64,000 nucleotides of DNA from Streptomyces pinistramenti (GCF_020564935.1 NZ_JAJCXB010000034.1:1-64000), one strand, 5' to 3'. Positions 8,170-17,062 are shown, numbered from the stretch's first letter. A program made the numbers and translations. The notes: generated by a model from the letters alone, not told the origin.

Positions 8170-8666
8170 GATCCCAGGTCTCCGAGGGCGGGGCTGCGAA
8201 CCAGCGACTCGATCGCGAGGTCGGCGAGTGCGTCTGCCACCTTCGCCACGGTGGCGCGGGCCGCGTCGGCAACCGTGGGTTCGGCGTTGAGATCCATGGC
8301 GTCGGCGAACAGTACGCCGACGGAACCTTGTGAGTGCAGTGCGTTCAGGTGCCGGGACGAGAGCACCTCGGCGAGGAACTCCGTGACGGAACCGCCGGTG
8401 GCATCGGGGTGCCGCAACGATGCGCAGAGCCGGCCCGTCGCGCGTTCGAGGACCGTTGCGAACAGCGTGGACTTGGAACCGAAGTTCTGGAGGATCACGG
8501 GCTCGCTCACACCGATGCGGGCGGCGACGGCCGACACCTTGCCGCGCTGGTAGCCGGCCTGCGCGCAGACATCGGTGGCCGCGGACAGGATCGATTCCCG
8601 CCGTCGCGATGCCGGCATACGGGTGCGGGCATCAGGTGCGTCAGGCGCATCGGCGCCGGGCGCCAT
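8166..8666 (-). CDS. TetR family transcriptional regulator
   Basis: About 166 residues with an N-terminal TetR DNA-binding domain: ESILSAATDVCAQAGYQRGK, then VSAVAARIGVSEPVILQNFG and SKSTLFATVLE. The ligand-binding domain is short and ends LVRSPALGDLGS. No good ribosome binding site was found for the ATG at 8666 or for the internal ATG at 8618, and the region upstream overlaps the divergent methyltransferase relic, so the start is uncertain. The stop overlaps a following GTG. Target and ligand are unknown. Confidence 0.72.
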   Translation of the reverse strand: MAPGADAPDAPDARTRMPASRRRESILSAATDVCAQAGYQRGKVSAVAARIGVSEPVILQNFGSKSTLFATVLERATGRLCASLRHPDATGGSVTEFLAEVLSSRHLNALHSQGSVGVLFADAMDLNAEPTVADAARATVAKVADALADLAIESLVRSPALGDLGS

Positions 8667-9009
8667 CGGGCCGGCGCGGCGGTATGAGGCGTTCACTTCG
8701 GTGGCGTTTCTCGGGCAGCGCCGACGGCTGTTCACCCGGTTGGTTTCCCTCAGTGGGGCGCGGCCGGGGGAGCGGATCCTCGAAGTCGGATGCGGCACCG
8801 GGTATCTCGCCCGGCTGGTGGCGGCGGCCGTGGCTCCCGGTGGGCAGGTGGTGGGAGTGGATCCTTCACCTTCGGGATTCGTTTATGCCCGGCGACTGAG
8901 CCGCAGCTCAACTACCCGCGATGAAGCGGGTGTTGGCGAGATGCTGAAGTATGCCGAGTGCTCGTATGACGTGGTCGTCCGCAGCTTGGCGGTGCATCAC
9001 ATCCAGCCC
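8665..9009 (+). pseudogene. SAM-dependent methyltransferase relic
   Basis: Class I methyltransferase motifs are clear: PGERILEVGCGTGYLARLV (motif I) and QVVGVDPSP, and later CSYDVVVRSLAVHHIQP (motif IV). The stretch between them is shortened and replaced by RLSRSSTTRDEAGVG, encoded by DNA with a small stem (ACCCGC/GCGGGT). No start codon with an RBS is present, and all similarity stops after AVHHIQP. It was probably once the divergent partner of the TetR gene. A small insertion scar followed by decay is the simplest reading. Confidence 0.65.
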
Positions 9010-9337
9010 TGGTTTCGCGCTCGGGCGCACCGGCCGGCCCCGCTCCCACAGCCGCTCCCGCCGCACTGGCGAACCCGGCCACCCCCGCAGCAGATATCGC
9101 AGCGACCCCCTGATCCATATCCACGATCCTGCCCTGTCCGACGCGAACAGGCAGTCGAAGGCGGCCGATTACGCGGCAGCGGAAGCGAACGGGCACGACG
9201 CCACGAGACGCACTGAAACCACAGAGCTGACGGCACGGGGCCCCGACAAGCGCCCAACGGCGCGCTCCATGAGAGAGGCGAGGAACCCGGCCCCTCGGCG
9301 TTCGACAGACGGATGGCGGGGCGCCTCGGTGGTGGCC
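9010..9337. other. No recognisable gene
   Basis: This interval lies between the methyltransferase relic and the MFS gene that converges on it. Frames here are Pro/Arg-rich shadows with no motif. I see no hairpin terminator or repeat. Confidence 0.5.
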
Positions 9338-10564
9338 TCAGCCGACGGGTGCGGGTGTCTCCGGTACCGGAAACGTCCGTGTGAGCAGTGCCCACCGGGT
9401 GAGCGGCCGGGTGGCGAGGCCGCAGAGCGCGAGGATGACGCCGAGTACCAGCCAGCCGGTCCTGCCCCATTGGAGGCACAGCGTGGTGAGCACGATCGGA
9501 GACGCTGCACGCACCACGCCGTCCGCCAGGTTGAAGGTGCCCTGGTACTGCCCCTGGGCGTGTTCCGGGGCCAGCCCGAAGCTGATCTCGAATGCGCCCG
9601 CAGCCAGGCCGAGTTCACCCCACGACAGGAGGAGCACGCCGACGAGCAGCAGTGCCGCGGCGACAGGGGCGGAAACTCCTGCGGCGAAAGCGAGGACCGT
9701 ACAGCCGGCGAGCGACAGGAATCCTGCGCCACGGAGTGCGCTGGAAGCGGGCAAGGGGCCCCGCACCCCGCGGGTGGCCCTGACCTGGAACAGCACGACC
9801 ACCGCCGTGTTCACCACCAGCAGTGCGGAAAGCCACCACCGGGGCGCCGTGGTGTGCGACACCAGCCAGAGCGGCAGGATCAGAGAAATCACGTCGTACT
9901 GGAACGCGATGACCCCGCACAGCAGCGACAGAGCGAGATACGGCCTGTCCCGCACGGCCTCCATACGCCGCGCATCCGGAGGGCGTGGCACCGGCTCCAC
10001 GGAGGGGATCATGAGCAGCATTCCGGCCGCCGCCAGGAAGCTCAGTCCGTTCGCCAGGATGAGAAGGGTGTAGCCCGCGGTCGAGTCGAGTTGGAGCGCG
10101 ACGCCGGCTGCGGCGGCGCCGATGCCGAGCCCGAGGTTGGTGACGGCTCGGAGATAGCCCCGGACGCGGGTGCGTTGACCGGGCTCGCTGATCCGCGCGA
10201 TGAGGGCGCCGCTGACCGCCTGGGCGCCGCGCTGGCCGACGGCGGCGACGGTGACCAGCGTGAGAAAGCCGGCGAAGGTGTGCGTCGTCGGGAACAGGAA
10301 CATTGCCACGGCCTGGATGCCCTGGGTGGCGACGTACAGTCCCCGGGGCCCGACGCGATCGGCCACGGCGCCGAGGGGGAGGCCCGACAGGAGGCCGACG
10401 AACGTCGAGACGGCCAGGCCGGCGCTCACGCTCGCCACACTCAGCCCGACGACGCGGGTGAAGAACAGCATGCTGCCGGCGAGATAGAGCCCGCTGCCGA
10501 GAGTGGTGATGAAACTGGCGATCGTCAGGACGCGTACGGGGCCGCGGGGTATGCCGATCTTCAT
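9338..10564 (-). CDS. MFS transporter (drug/metabolite exporter type)
   Basis: 408-residue integral membrane protein with about twelve hydrophobic segments. The ATG at 10564 follows CGGAGGCGCAT, a good RBS, and starts MKIGIPRGPVRVLTIASFIT. The A-motif between helices 2 and 3 is seen as SGLPLGAVADRVGPRGLY. The second half repeats the six-helix pattern (LSLLCGVIAFQYDVISLILP onward). It lacks solute-binding signatures that would name a substrate. It is the last of four minus-strand genes after the peptide/JmjC/glycosyltransferase group and could export that product, but a 343-bp gap with its own repeats suggests a separate promoter. Confidence 0.85.
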   Translation of the reverse strand: MKIGIPRGPVRVLTIASFITTLGSGLYLAGSMLFFTRVVGLSVASVSAGLAVSTFVGLLSGLPLGAVADRVGPRGLYVATQGIQAVAMFLFPTTHTFAGFLTLVTVAAVGQRGAQAVSGALIARISEPGQRTRVRGYLRAVTNLGLGIGAAAAGVALQLDSTAGYTLLILANGLSFLAAAGMLLMIPSVEPVPRPPDARRMEAVRDRPYLALSLLCGVIAFQYDVISLILPLWLVSHTTAPRWWLSALLVVNTAVVVLFQVRATRGVRGPLPASSALRGAGFLSLAGCTVLAFAAGVSAPVAAALLLVGVLLLSWGELGLAAGAFEISFGLAPEHAQGQYQGTFNLADGVVRAASPIVLTTLCLQWGRTGWLVLGVILALCGLATRPLTRWALLTRTFPVPETPAPVG

Positions 10565-10596
10565 ATGCGCCTCCGCGGGGCGCTGTTGGTCTCCTG

Positions 10597-10618
10597 CTCG
10601 TACACGCGCTCGTACACG
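10597..10618. promoter_or_regulatory. Direct repeat CTCGTACACG x2 upstream of the MFS gene
   Basis: CTCGTACACG occurs twice with a 12-bp period, 33-54 bp upstream of the MFS start. Each copy contains the near-palindromic core CGTACACG. The position suits a regulator site for the exporter promoter. Which regulator binds is not evident. Confidence 0.5.
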
Positions 10619-10907
10619 TCGCTTTCCTTCGCACCGGGTTCGGGACTCCGCACGAGGGCTGCGCGCACTGCCGAGGACCACGCCTCGCAGGGCAGCGGGC
10701 GCTCTCCCACGAGGCGGAGGAGCCGCGCGCTGGGCGAACGCCTTCCGCCCGGCGCCGCGGCGGGTATGAGAGTAGCTGAGTGGTGGCGTTCGGGCGGCGA
10801 GCACCCGTTCTCCGGGGACGGCGGGGCGGCGGCGGGCCGCGTGCGGCCAAGTGCCGTTCGGCGCGAGGGGGTTCGGGCCGGGTGGCTACCGGATCTCGCA
10901 CGAGCCG

Positions 10908-11978
10908 CTATCGGCGGGCCAGTTCCTCGCGCAGGGCCGACAGGCACTCGGCCCGGTAGGCATCAAGGCCCGGTGCCGCCGCACGTTTCCTGCGGTTGAA
11001 CTCGCCGGTGTTCACCCAGCTGACGATCAGGTCCGCGAGGGACGGGACATCGCTGTACCGTTCCGTCATCCCGTTCGTATGGTCGCTCAACGGGTAGAAA
11101 TCCGGCATGAGCGCGGGGAGACCGAACCGGACCATGTCGTTGACGTTGCCCGTCACACACGTCTGACCGCGTTTCTCGGTGATGCCGTTGCGCGTGAGGT
11201 ATTCGGAGACGGGCAGAATGAGAAAGTCCGCCTCCGCGAGAGTCCGGTCGAATTCTCGCTGGGCGACGTAACCGGGGTGATCGCACAGTTCGACCGAGGG
11301 AGAGACCGCCTTCGCCGCCGCGTCGACGGCAGCCTTGGACTCCTCGGTGGCGTGCTCTCCCAAGAATTCGACCCGCAGTGGCCTCGTCAACCGCGGGGAG
11401 GCGAGTTCCAGTGCGGACAGGACTTCGGCGTGGTCCCGGCCACCGTAAATCCTCCCTGGAATGCAGCAACGCACTTCGTCCCGCACGAACGCTGTCGGCG
11501 GATGCTGCGGGTAGGCGATGTTGATCGCACGGTCCCGCAGGGGGGCACCGGATTTCATGAGCCGGAGATCCGGGAGAAGGACATGTGCCGCGCCCTGAAG
11601 AACGAGCTTCGCGACGGCGGCACTCGGCCGGTTGTCGTCCGACGAGGCGAACGTATTGAGGTTGTGAACCAGGCAGTGATAGACGGGTGTTGTCTCGTTC
11701 CCGTCGGAGAGCAGGTCACACAGGGAATCGACGGGAGTGACGATGAATACGTGATCCTGTGAACCGATCGATGCTCTGCGATTCTCTATGAACTCAGCGT
11801 ACGGCAATCCCGATGGACACACCTGCCACTCAACTTCCGCAGAGGAAGCAGCATCCAGGGATTCGGCGCAGAACGAGTTGGTGTAGACGGTCGGTCTCGC
11901 GCCGAGGTCGACGGTCTGCCGTATGAGACTGTCGAGGACCTCGCTGTGTGCACTGAGCTCGATCAGACCGATGTTCAT
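10908..11978 (-). CDS. Putative GT-B-like glycosyltransferase of a peptide locus
   Basis: 356 residues. The ATG at 11978 is preferred over the one 15 bp upstream because GGAAGA lies seven bases before it; the start reads MNIGLIELSAHSEVLDSLIR. The N-terminal half looks like a Rossmann domain (HVFIVTPVDSLCDLL, VYHCLVHNLNTF). The C-terminal half has a GT-B-like pattern: LRVEFLGEH, CDHPGYVAQREFDRTLAEAD, FLILPVSEYL, then VNDMVRFGLPALMPDFYPLS. I do not recognise a named family, so glycosyltransferase is inference from this pattern. It lies 145 bp downstream of the JmjC gene on the same strand. Its codon use is less GC-extreme than flanking genes, suggesting transfer. Confidence 0.55.
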   Translation of the reverse strand: MNIGLIELSAHSEVLDSLIRQTVDLGARPTVYTNSFCAESLDAASSAEVEWQVCPSGLPYAEFIENRRASIGSQDHVFIVTPVDSLCDLLSDGNETTPVYHCLVHNLNTFASSDDNRPSAAVAKLVLQGAAHVLLPDLRLMKSGAPLRDRAINIAYPQHPPTAFVRDEVRCCIPGRIYGGRDHAEVLSALELASPRLTRPLRVEFLGEHATEESKAAVDAAAKAVSPSVELCDHPGYVAQREFDRTLAEADFLILPVSEYLTRNGITEKRGQTCVTGNVNDMVRFGLPALMPDFYPLSDHTNGMTERYSDVPSLADLIVSWVNTGEFNRRKRAAAPGLDAYRAECLSALREELARR

Positions 11979-12123
11979 CGAGTGGTCTTCCATCAGTGGT
12001 GAGCATCCCGCGGCGTCATGGCCCGCGAGCGGGGTTGGTCCAGTGGCACGGTCGGAGGGTTCGAGAATCACAGACCGTCCGTCTGCCGTGCCACCGGTCG
12101 GGCGGGTGGAATACAGGCGATGC

Positions 12124-13311
12124 TCAACCCTCGTCGGGAATCTCCTCCAGGAGAATTCCCTCCTCGACGAGCAGCCGCAGCAGCGGGGCGATGTCTTCGG
12201 CCGGATCGAATTCCGGCGCCCAGCCGGCGGCTTCCTCAAGGGTGAACGACTCGTGGCGGAAGAGATTATCGATCAGTTCCGCGGGTGCGCCGTCAAGCGT
12301 GATCTTCCTCGTGCCGAACAGAATCCGGTGCTGCTCGGACTCGGCGTCGTGATCAACCTTGACGGGGTTGAACTTCGCCGGCCGTAGCCGCGTGTCGCCC
12401 TTCGTGGAAAGCGGATGGAAGCCCGACTGGCTCGGCAGGCTGACCTCCCGCCGACGACTGTCCTGCGAGGTCAGATGGTTGGCGAGGTATGCCTCCACCA
12501 GCCGCTTGTCGCCGGCCAGTGTGGCGAGCCTGCCCAGCAGTCCGTGGACATGCTCGGCGAGCGCAGTGGTGTCACCTTGGACGACGGGCGGCAGGTTGCG
12601 CCTCCACTCCTCCTCGTCCATCAACTCGTCCGCCAGCCACTTCAGCCAGTAGACGCCGGTACGGCACGTCACGCCCAGTGTCAGATGCAAAGAGGGTTCG
12701 TCGCCGGCCACCGCGTAGTGCCAGTGTCCCCGCGGAATGTAGAGCACGTCCCCCGGGTGGAGTTCGGTCTCGATGTACGGGGATCCCTTGGGTTCACCTG
12801 TGTCATCGGAGACGTTGTTGTATTTGTCGAGGGGGTATTTGTACGTCTCCTCGGAGACGACCCATCGCTTCGTCCCTTCGATCTGCAGGATGAAGACCTC
12901 GTGGTCGTCGTGGTGCTGGTCGAACCCTTGCTGCTCAGGCCAGGAGCAGTACATGTTGACCTGGCTGCGGTGGCCGATCGCACTCTCGATCGTCGATGCC
13001 AGTTCGGCGATCTCGGGAATCCGCGCCTGCAACTGGTTGATGATGAGGGTGTAGCCGTCCTGGCACTTCTTGATCCACTCCTCGGGCGTCTCAGGCTTTT
13101 CGAGGAGCTTCCTGCCTATGGCCGCGAGGCGGATCTCTTCACCGAAACGGAGGCGATGGAAATTGAGGAGATGGTTGAGCTGATCCCATGAGAACAGAGG
13201 ACGGAAGCGGTCCCGGTCCTGCCCGCGAATGACAACGCCCCGGGTTGTCCAATTCTCGCGGAGGAATTGATCGAGTGGGATCGGGGCAAGCAGGGTTTCG
13301 AGATCGAACAC
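12124..13311 (-). CDS. JmjC/cupin-type Fe(II)/2-oxoglutarate oxygenase
   Basis: 395 residues. The GTG at 13311 is chosen because GAGGA lies five bases upstream; another GTG at 13323 has no such site. The fold matches ribosomal-oxygenase-like JmjC proteins (YcfD/ROX group): QQGFDQHHDDHEVFILQIEG, where His133 and Asp135 are the likely iron ligands, then GTKRWVV, and HPGDVLYIPRGHWHYA with the distal His198. A winged-helix-like C-terminus follows (FTLEEAAGWAPEFDPAEDIA). Such enzymes hydroxylate protein or peptide side chains. The gene lies 80 bp downstream of a 46-residue peptide gene with a hairpin between them, so the peptide is the obvious candidate substrate. Confidence 0.82.
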   Translation of the reverse strand: MFDLETLLAPIPLDQFLRENWTTRGVVIRGQDRDRFRPLFSWDQLNHLLNFHRLRFGEEIRLAAIGRKLLEKPETPEEWIKKCQDGYTLIINQLQARIPEIAELASTIESAIGHRSQVNMYCSWPEQQGFDQHHDDHEVFILQIEGTKRWVVSEETYKYPLDKYNNVSDDTGEPKGSPYIETELHPGDVLYIPRGHWHYAVAGDEPSLHLTLGVTCRTGVYWLKWLADELMDEEEWRRNLPPVVQGDTTALAEHVHGLLGRLATLAGDKRLVEAYLANHLTSQDSRRREVSLPSQSGFHPLSTKGDTRLRPAKFNPVKVDHDAESEQHRILFGTRKITLDGAPAELIDNLFRHESFTLEEAAGWAPEFDPAEDIAPLLRLLVEEGILLEEIPDEG

Positions 13312-13338
13312 GCTGGTCCTCACAGCTCAAGGGAGGTG

Positions 13339-13363
13339 CCCGGTGGCTCGATGAGCCACCGGG
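13339..13363 (-). terminator. Attenuator-like hairpin between peptide gene and oxygenase gene
   Basis: CCCGGTGGCTC-GAT-GAGCCACCGGG is a perfect 11-bp stem with a three-base loop. It lies 29 bp after the peptide stop and 28 bp before the oxygenase start. Hairpins in this position are typical of RiPP operons, where partial termination makes far more precursor mRNA than enzyme mRNA. No U-run follows, as is common in Streptomyces. Confidence 0.75.
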
Positions 13364-13391
13364 CGGGTCGGAACCTGGATGGCTCCTTCCC

Positions 13392-13532
13392 TTACACGTC
13401 CTTCTGGTCTACTTCGAGGTTCGGAACGCTCTTGACCTGGGCCGTCTTCACCGTCTCCACGGAGAACCCGATCCGCTTCGGCTGACGGCCCGCGTGGACC
13501 TCGCTCTTGGGTGCTGCGGGAATCTTGGCCAT
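13392..13532 (-). CDS. 46-residue candidate RiPP precursor peptide
   Basis: A short gene with an excellent ribosome binding site (AAAGGAG, five bases before the ATG). The product starts MAKIPAAPKSEVHAGRQPKR, continues IGFSVETVKTAQVKSVPN and ends LEVDQKDV with TAA. It contains no Cys or Trp, so it is not a lanthipeptide or thioether peptide; hydroxylatable side chains (Asn, Asp, Lys, Pro, Val, His) are plentiful. It has no signal peptide. The codon pattern fits a real gene. Neighbours are a JmjC oxygenase and a glycosyltransferase-like protein on the same strand, suggesting hydroxylation then glycosylation. I know of no described precursor family with this sequence. Confidence 0.75.
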   Translation of the reverse strand: MAKIPAAPKSEVHAGRQPKRIGFSVETVKTAQVKSVPNLEVDQKDV

Positions 13533-13929
13533 GATGACTCCTTTGCTGAGAGGTTCGTCCTTCCAACCTTCTATGTGCTTCCGGCACCTGCGGGAGAAAC
13601 GTGTGAAAGATCACCCACTAGCCGCAAGCCGTGATCGTCAACGCACGTGAAAACCTTGGCGGTTGTGTGCCTGAGAGGGGTGGGGGAGCCCAACTGGAGG
13701 GGGAGAGGGGCGGGAGGGCCACACGCAGTCGTCCATCCCGTCCAAAAGCTGCGTGGGACGGCCTCTCCAGGTGGCGAGCCTGCCGAGCGGCTGCGAGAGC
13801 CACACGGCCCCGGCAGGGGTGGCCCTCCGTACGGGACTGCCCGCTCGATGTGCAGCGGGGCGCGCCACCCGATCCGGGCACCGTCGCCCGGTGAGGATCT
13901 ACGGGGTGGAATTCCGCCCAACTACTCGG
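13533..13929. other. Upstream region of the peptide gene, no gene recognised
   Basis: About 400 bp upstream of the peptide gene must contain its promoter. Candidate frames here are low-complexity Arg/Pro/Gly shadows in several phases. I see no clear -35/-10 pair or operator. Confidence 0.4.
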
Positions 13930-14164
13930 CCTGGAAGGCTCCCTGCGCGAACATTGGCGTCGGCCCGGTCCGCACCGCCGAGGTCGCCCACCTGGTGCGG
14001 CTCACCGTCACCCACGACCGGGCCCCGACGGCCGCGACGGCCAGATGCTGTGCGACGCCGACCTCGCGGTACTCGCAGGCCCGCCCGCGGCCTACGCGGC
14101 AGCGGTCCGCGAGGAATGCGCCCCTCGCCACCCGCCAGCCCCTCGCGTCACCCTCATCTCGTAG
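13930..14164 (+). pseudogene. HD-domain phosphohydrolase relic
   Basis: Two neighbouring frames together spell the C-terminal part of the predicted metal-dependent HD hydrolases common in Streptomyces: RTAEVAHLVRLTVTHDRAP in one frame, then GQMLCDADLAVLAGPPAAYA and AAVREEC in another. The catalytic HD region upstream is absent. The frames are separated by a small indel near 14035. It has no start codon or RBS and is clearly non-functional. Confidence 0.6.
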
Positions 14165-14340
14165 GGAAAGCCACCTGCACTCCTTGCGAACACCCGCCAC
14201 GCGCAAGCAGAGTGGGCCCGCCCGTAACGGCGCTCTCGGCCGGCGTGCGAAACACCGCAACCCGCGAGCCCACGATTCTCAATGCGAGAGGTATCCCACG
14301 TCTGCGCCGATGTCGCGTGACGGCCGAGAACGGGATGGGC

Positions 14341-15084
14341 TCAGTCGCGGAGGTTCTCGGCGTACAAGTCGGCCAAGGCGGCCCAGTGGCGTGCGGCGGC
14401 GGCGTCGTCGTAGGTCGGGTTGTCCGGCACCGCGAAGCCGTGTGCGGCGGGGTAGGTCTCGATGGTGTGCTGCACGCCGGCGGTGGTGAAGGCGCGTTCC
14501 AGCCGCTCGTGTTGTTCGAGGGGGAAATGCTCGTCGTTCTCGGCTGCCGCCACATAGACACTTGCGCTGATCCGGTCGGCCAGCAGATGAGGGCTGTCCG
14601 GGTCGTCCGCAGCGGCGAGCTGCCCGCCGTGGAATGACGCGGCGGCGGCCACGCGCTCCGGATAATGTCCGGCCACGGTCAGCGATTCCCGGCCGCCCAT
14701 GCAGTATCCCGTGGTGCCCACGCGGCTTCCGGAAACCTCCGGGCGGTCTGCGAGGAACGTGAGGAACGCCTGCGCGTCACGGACGATCACCTCCCGGGTC
14801 ATGCCCGCAATCAGCGACATCAGGCGTTCCATCTCGGCAGGATCGCTGAACACCGTAGCGACGTCGAAGGGGGTGAATCCGCCCGTTCGGTAGTACACAT
14901 CGGGCAGGAGCACGGCGTAGCCGAGCCCCGCGAGCCGGTCCGCCATGCCGGCGAAGGTTTCCCGGACTCCGGCGGCGTCGGAATAGAGAATCACCGCCGG
15001 CCAACTGCCGTGCTGCGACGGCGTGTGCAGCGTCGCGGCGCAAACGCCGTCCGCGGTCGGCACGGTGACATCAACTCTGGGCAT
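14341..15084 (-). CDS. Dienelactone hydrolase family protein
   Basis: 247-residue alpha/beta hydrolase. The ATG at 15084 follows CAGGAG at six bases. The triad is visible: nucleophile Cys in TGYCMGGRESLTVAG, acid Asp in AAAENDEHFPLEQHERLE, and His in YPAAHGFAVPD. Cys instead of Ser is the dienelactone-hydrolase signature. It hydrolyses lactone or ester bonds in the cytoplasm; the natural substrate is unknown. It lies 88 bp downstream of the GCS2-type ligase gene on the same strand, so the two may be co-transcribed. Confidence 0.88.
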   Translation of the reverse strand: MPRVDVTVPTADGVCAATLHTPSQHGSWPAVILYSDAAGVRETFAGMADRLAGLGYAVLLPDVYYRTGGFTPFDVATVFSDPAEMERLMSLIAGMTREVIVRDAQAFLTFLADRPEVSGSRVGTTGYCMGGRESLTVAGHYPERVAAAASFHGGQLAAADDPDSPHLLADRISASVYVAAAENDEHFPLEQHERLERAFTTAGVQHTIETYPAAHGFAVPDNPTYDDAAAARHWAALADLYAENLRD

Positions 15085-15172
15085 CCGGACTCCTGGTGTC
15101 GAGAAATGGTGGCTTCTGTTCTACTGCACGGAACGGGCTTCCGGTATCCGTCCGGCCCTCGCCCGCCTTGTC

Positions 15173-16564
15173 TTACAAGGACCGCCCGAAGTCCGACAGC
15201 AGTCGCGGCACTCCTCCTGCGCGAAAGGCGGCGATCATGCGGTCGGCCGGAGTCTCGCGCCGTTCCAGCCGGGTGAAGAGCGGGGCGAGGAAGGTCTCCT
15301 CTCCCCATCCGCGTGCGCGCAGTCCGGACGCCGCGAGTTCGAGCACTTTGCGCATCATGGCGAGGGACCGCTCGTCTTCGGCACTCAGACCGTGGGTGCT
15401 GGCCCGCATCCACAACAAGCGCCATTCCTGCCACGGCAGCTCTTTCCACAGCGCCTCGGCGTCGTCGAGCCGTTCCACGATGCCCAGGGTCAGCGCCGCG
15501 GCCACGCCTTCTTCCCCTTGCGGGGCCACCCCGCATGTCCGGTTCTCCACATAGCAGTTGGCGGCGTGTTCCTCGAAATATTCTCCGATCCTTCCCTGTG
15601 TGAGGGCGGCGCGCACCTCGTCGATATCGGTGCGGGAGTCGAAGGCGTAGTGCAGCTTCGCGGCGGGCCAGCCGTATTGATGGATGTGGTCGAGCATGTC
15701 CCGGTCGGGTGTGACCCGTACCAGGGTTCCGTCGATCTGCCGGGCCGGCACGGAGTTGCGGGAGAGAAGAAACTCCTTGAAGGATTTCCCGCCGAGAACT
15801 TCAAAGCCACTGCTCTTGAGGTTGGTCAGGAAATAGATGCGCGAGTCCCAGAAGTGCTCGATATAGGCACTCATGTCAGAGAACGGTTCGTCCGGAATTC
15901 CGTTGGACGTGTACATCGCTTCCGGCGCAGGCACCCTCATGGACCGCTCGTACCACACCCGGTTCCGCATCTCCTTCCACGGCTGCACGGCCCCACGCGC
16001 GATGGGCGAACAGGCGGTCAGCGCCGTGAAAACCCCTGCGAATCCGCTCAGTACATTGACGGCGCGCACCGCCTCGTCGGGTGTCACGTCAACCGCGGCC
16101 TGGTGGGCGGCGATGGGGACGAACCAGTGGTGGAAGTGCCACCGGCGGGTCAGGAGCAAGTACCAGTCCTTCCGGGTCTTGCGGCCAGGATCGAACCAGG
16201 TGCGGGGCTGAACGCCTGCGCACAGGAGCGTGTACCCCATGACCTCCAGGTGACCTTGGAGCATCCGCAGGACATCGCCCGCGGCTTCGACTGCCTGACC
16301 CACCGTGTCCCGAGGGGCGAGCGAGACCTCGACCGTGCAGACCCCGGTGTCCGTGTTCACAAGCTCATCGAAGCCCGCCGTCCGCCGGCGCACACCGGTG
16401 ACGCCTCCCACAACGGTCTCCTCGACCAGCGCCCAGGACATGTCGTGCGCGGCCAGGGTGCGCCACAACCGCTGTGCCCCGTCCCGGTCCAGTCCCCGTC
16501 CGGTGGCGGTCTCCACCACCGGGAATTCGAGTTCGAGACCTACCCGGCGCGGGGGCACGACCAT
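15173..16564 (-). CDS. GCS2-family carboxylate-amine ligase (glutamate-cysteine ligase-like)
   Basis: 463 residues from the ATG at 16564, preceded by GAAGGG at eight bases; an upstream in-frame ATG would add about 18 residues. The start VGLELEFPVVETATGRGLDR contains the GLExE metal-site pattern, followed by VCTVEVSLAPRDT (second metal-binding stretch). HFHHWFVPIAAHQAAVDV lies in the core, and the C-terminal half is long for a YbdK-type enzyme. The family makes an amide between a side-chain carboxylate and an amine using ATP. The substrate is unknown. It is upstream of, and in line with, the peptide/oxygenase group, but an HD relic and 800 bp separate them, so a role in that pathway is only possible. 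Confidence 0.75.
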   Translation of the reverse strand: MVVPPRRVGLELEFPVVETATGRGLDRDGAQRLWRTLAAHDMSWALVEETVVGGVTGVRRRTAGFDELVNTDTGVCTVEVSLAPRDTVGQAVEAAGDVLRMLQGHLEVMGYTLLCAGVQPRTWFDPGRKTRKDWYLLLTRRWHFHHWFVPIAAHQAAVDVTPDEAVRAVNVLSGFAGVFTALTACSPIARGAVQPWKEMRNRVWYERSMRVPAPEAMYTSNGIPDEPFSDMSAYIEHFWDSRIYFLTNLKSSGFEVLGGKSFKEFLLSRNSVPARQIDGTLVRVTPDRDMLDHIHQYGWPAAKLHYAFDSRTDIDEVRAALTQGRIGEYFEEHAANCYVENRTCGVAPQGEEGVAAALTLGIVERLDDAEALWKELPWQEWRLLWMRASTHGLSAEDERSLAMMRKVLELAASGLRARGWGEETFLAPLFTRLERRETPADRMIAAFRAGGVPRLLSDFGRSL

Positions 16565-17062
16565 GGGAACACCCTTCACCTCGCGGAAAACGGAGCCAGC
16601 ACGCGCTGACCTTGCCATGCCCGGTCCCACACCGCGACCGATCGGCCTCTTGCCGAGGGTGAGGGATTTCTACGGGCGTTCCCAGTCCCCAGAGCCCGGT
16701 TGGCCCTCGCCGCTCCGGCACCAGGGGATTCGTCGTCCTGCCCCGCCGCCGGAAAGTCGGGCGGACGAACGGCCGGTGCATGACGCCCGCCCGCCGCAAT
16801 GTTCGCGACCACGTACGGCTGTCCCAGCACTCCGAAGCCGCCCACCCGAGCCGGGCACTCATCACCATGATCACCCGGCATCTCACCCGCAGAAGCCCGC
16901 GGACCACCCAGTGGACGAGGAAAACTCCTGGGTGAGCGGAAGCAGTTGCCCCACGTGACACGCAGTCATCCCACGTGACAGGCAGACGTCGGACCAGTCG
17001 TGGCGACGGCTCATCTCTGGACAAGTGCCTCCCCGAATCGAGTACATCAGGGACCATGGAGC
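16565..17062. other. Divergent intergenic region, no gene recognised
   Basis: This 500-bp interval separates the minus-strand ligase gene from the plus-strand acetyltransferase gene. CCCACGTGACA occurs twice (near 16951 and 16972) with a 21-bp period, a possible operator pair upstream of the acetyltransferase. Nothing else stands out. Confidence 0.4.

Noticed and set aside
14341..16564. Dienelactone hydrolase and GCS2 ligase as firm members of the peptide locus
   Set aside because: They point the same way but are separated from the peptide gene by an HD relic and about 800 bp; membership cannot be shown from sequence alone.
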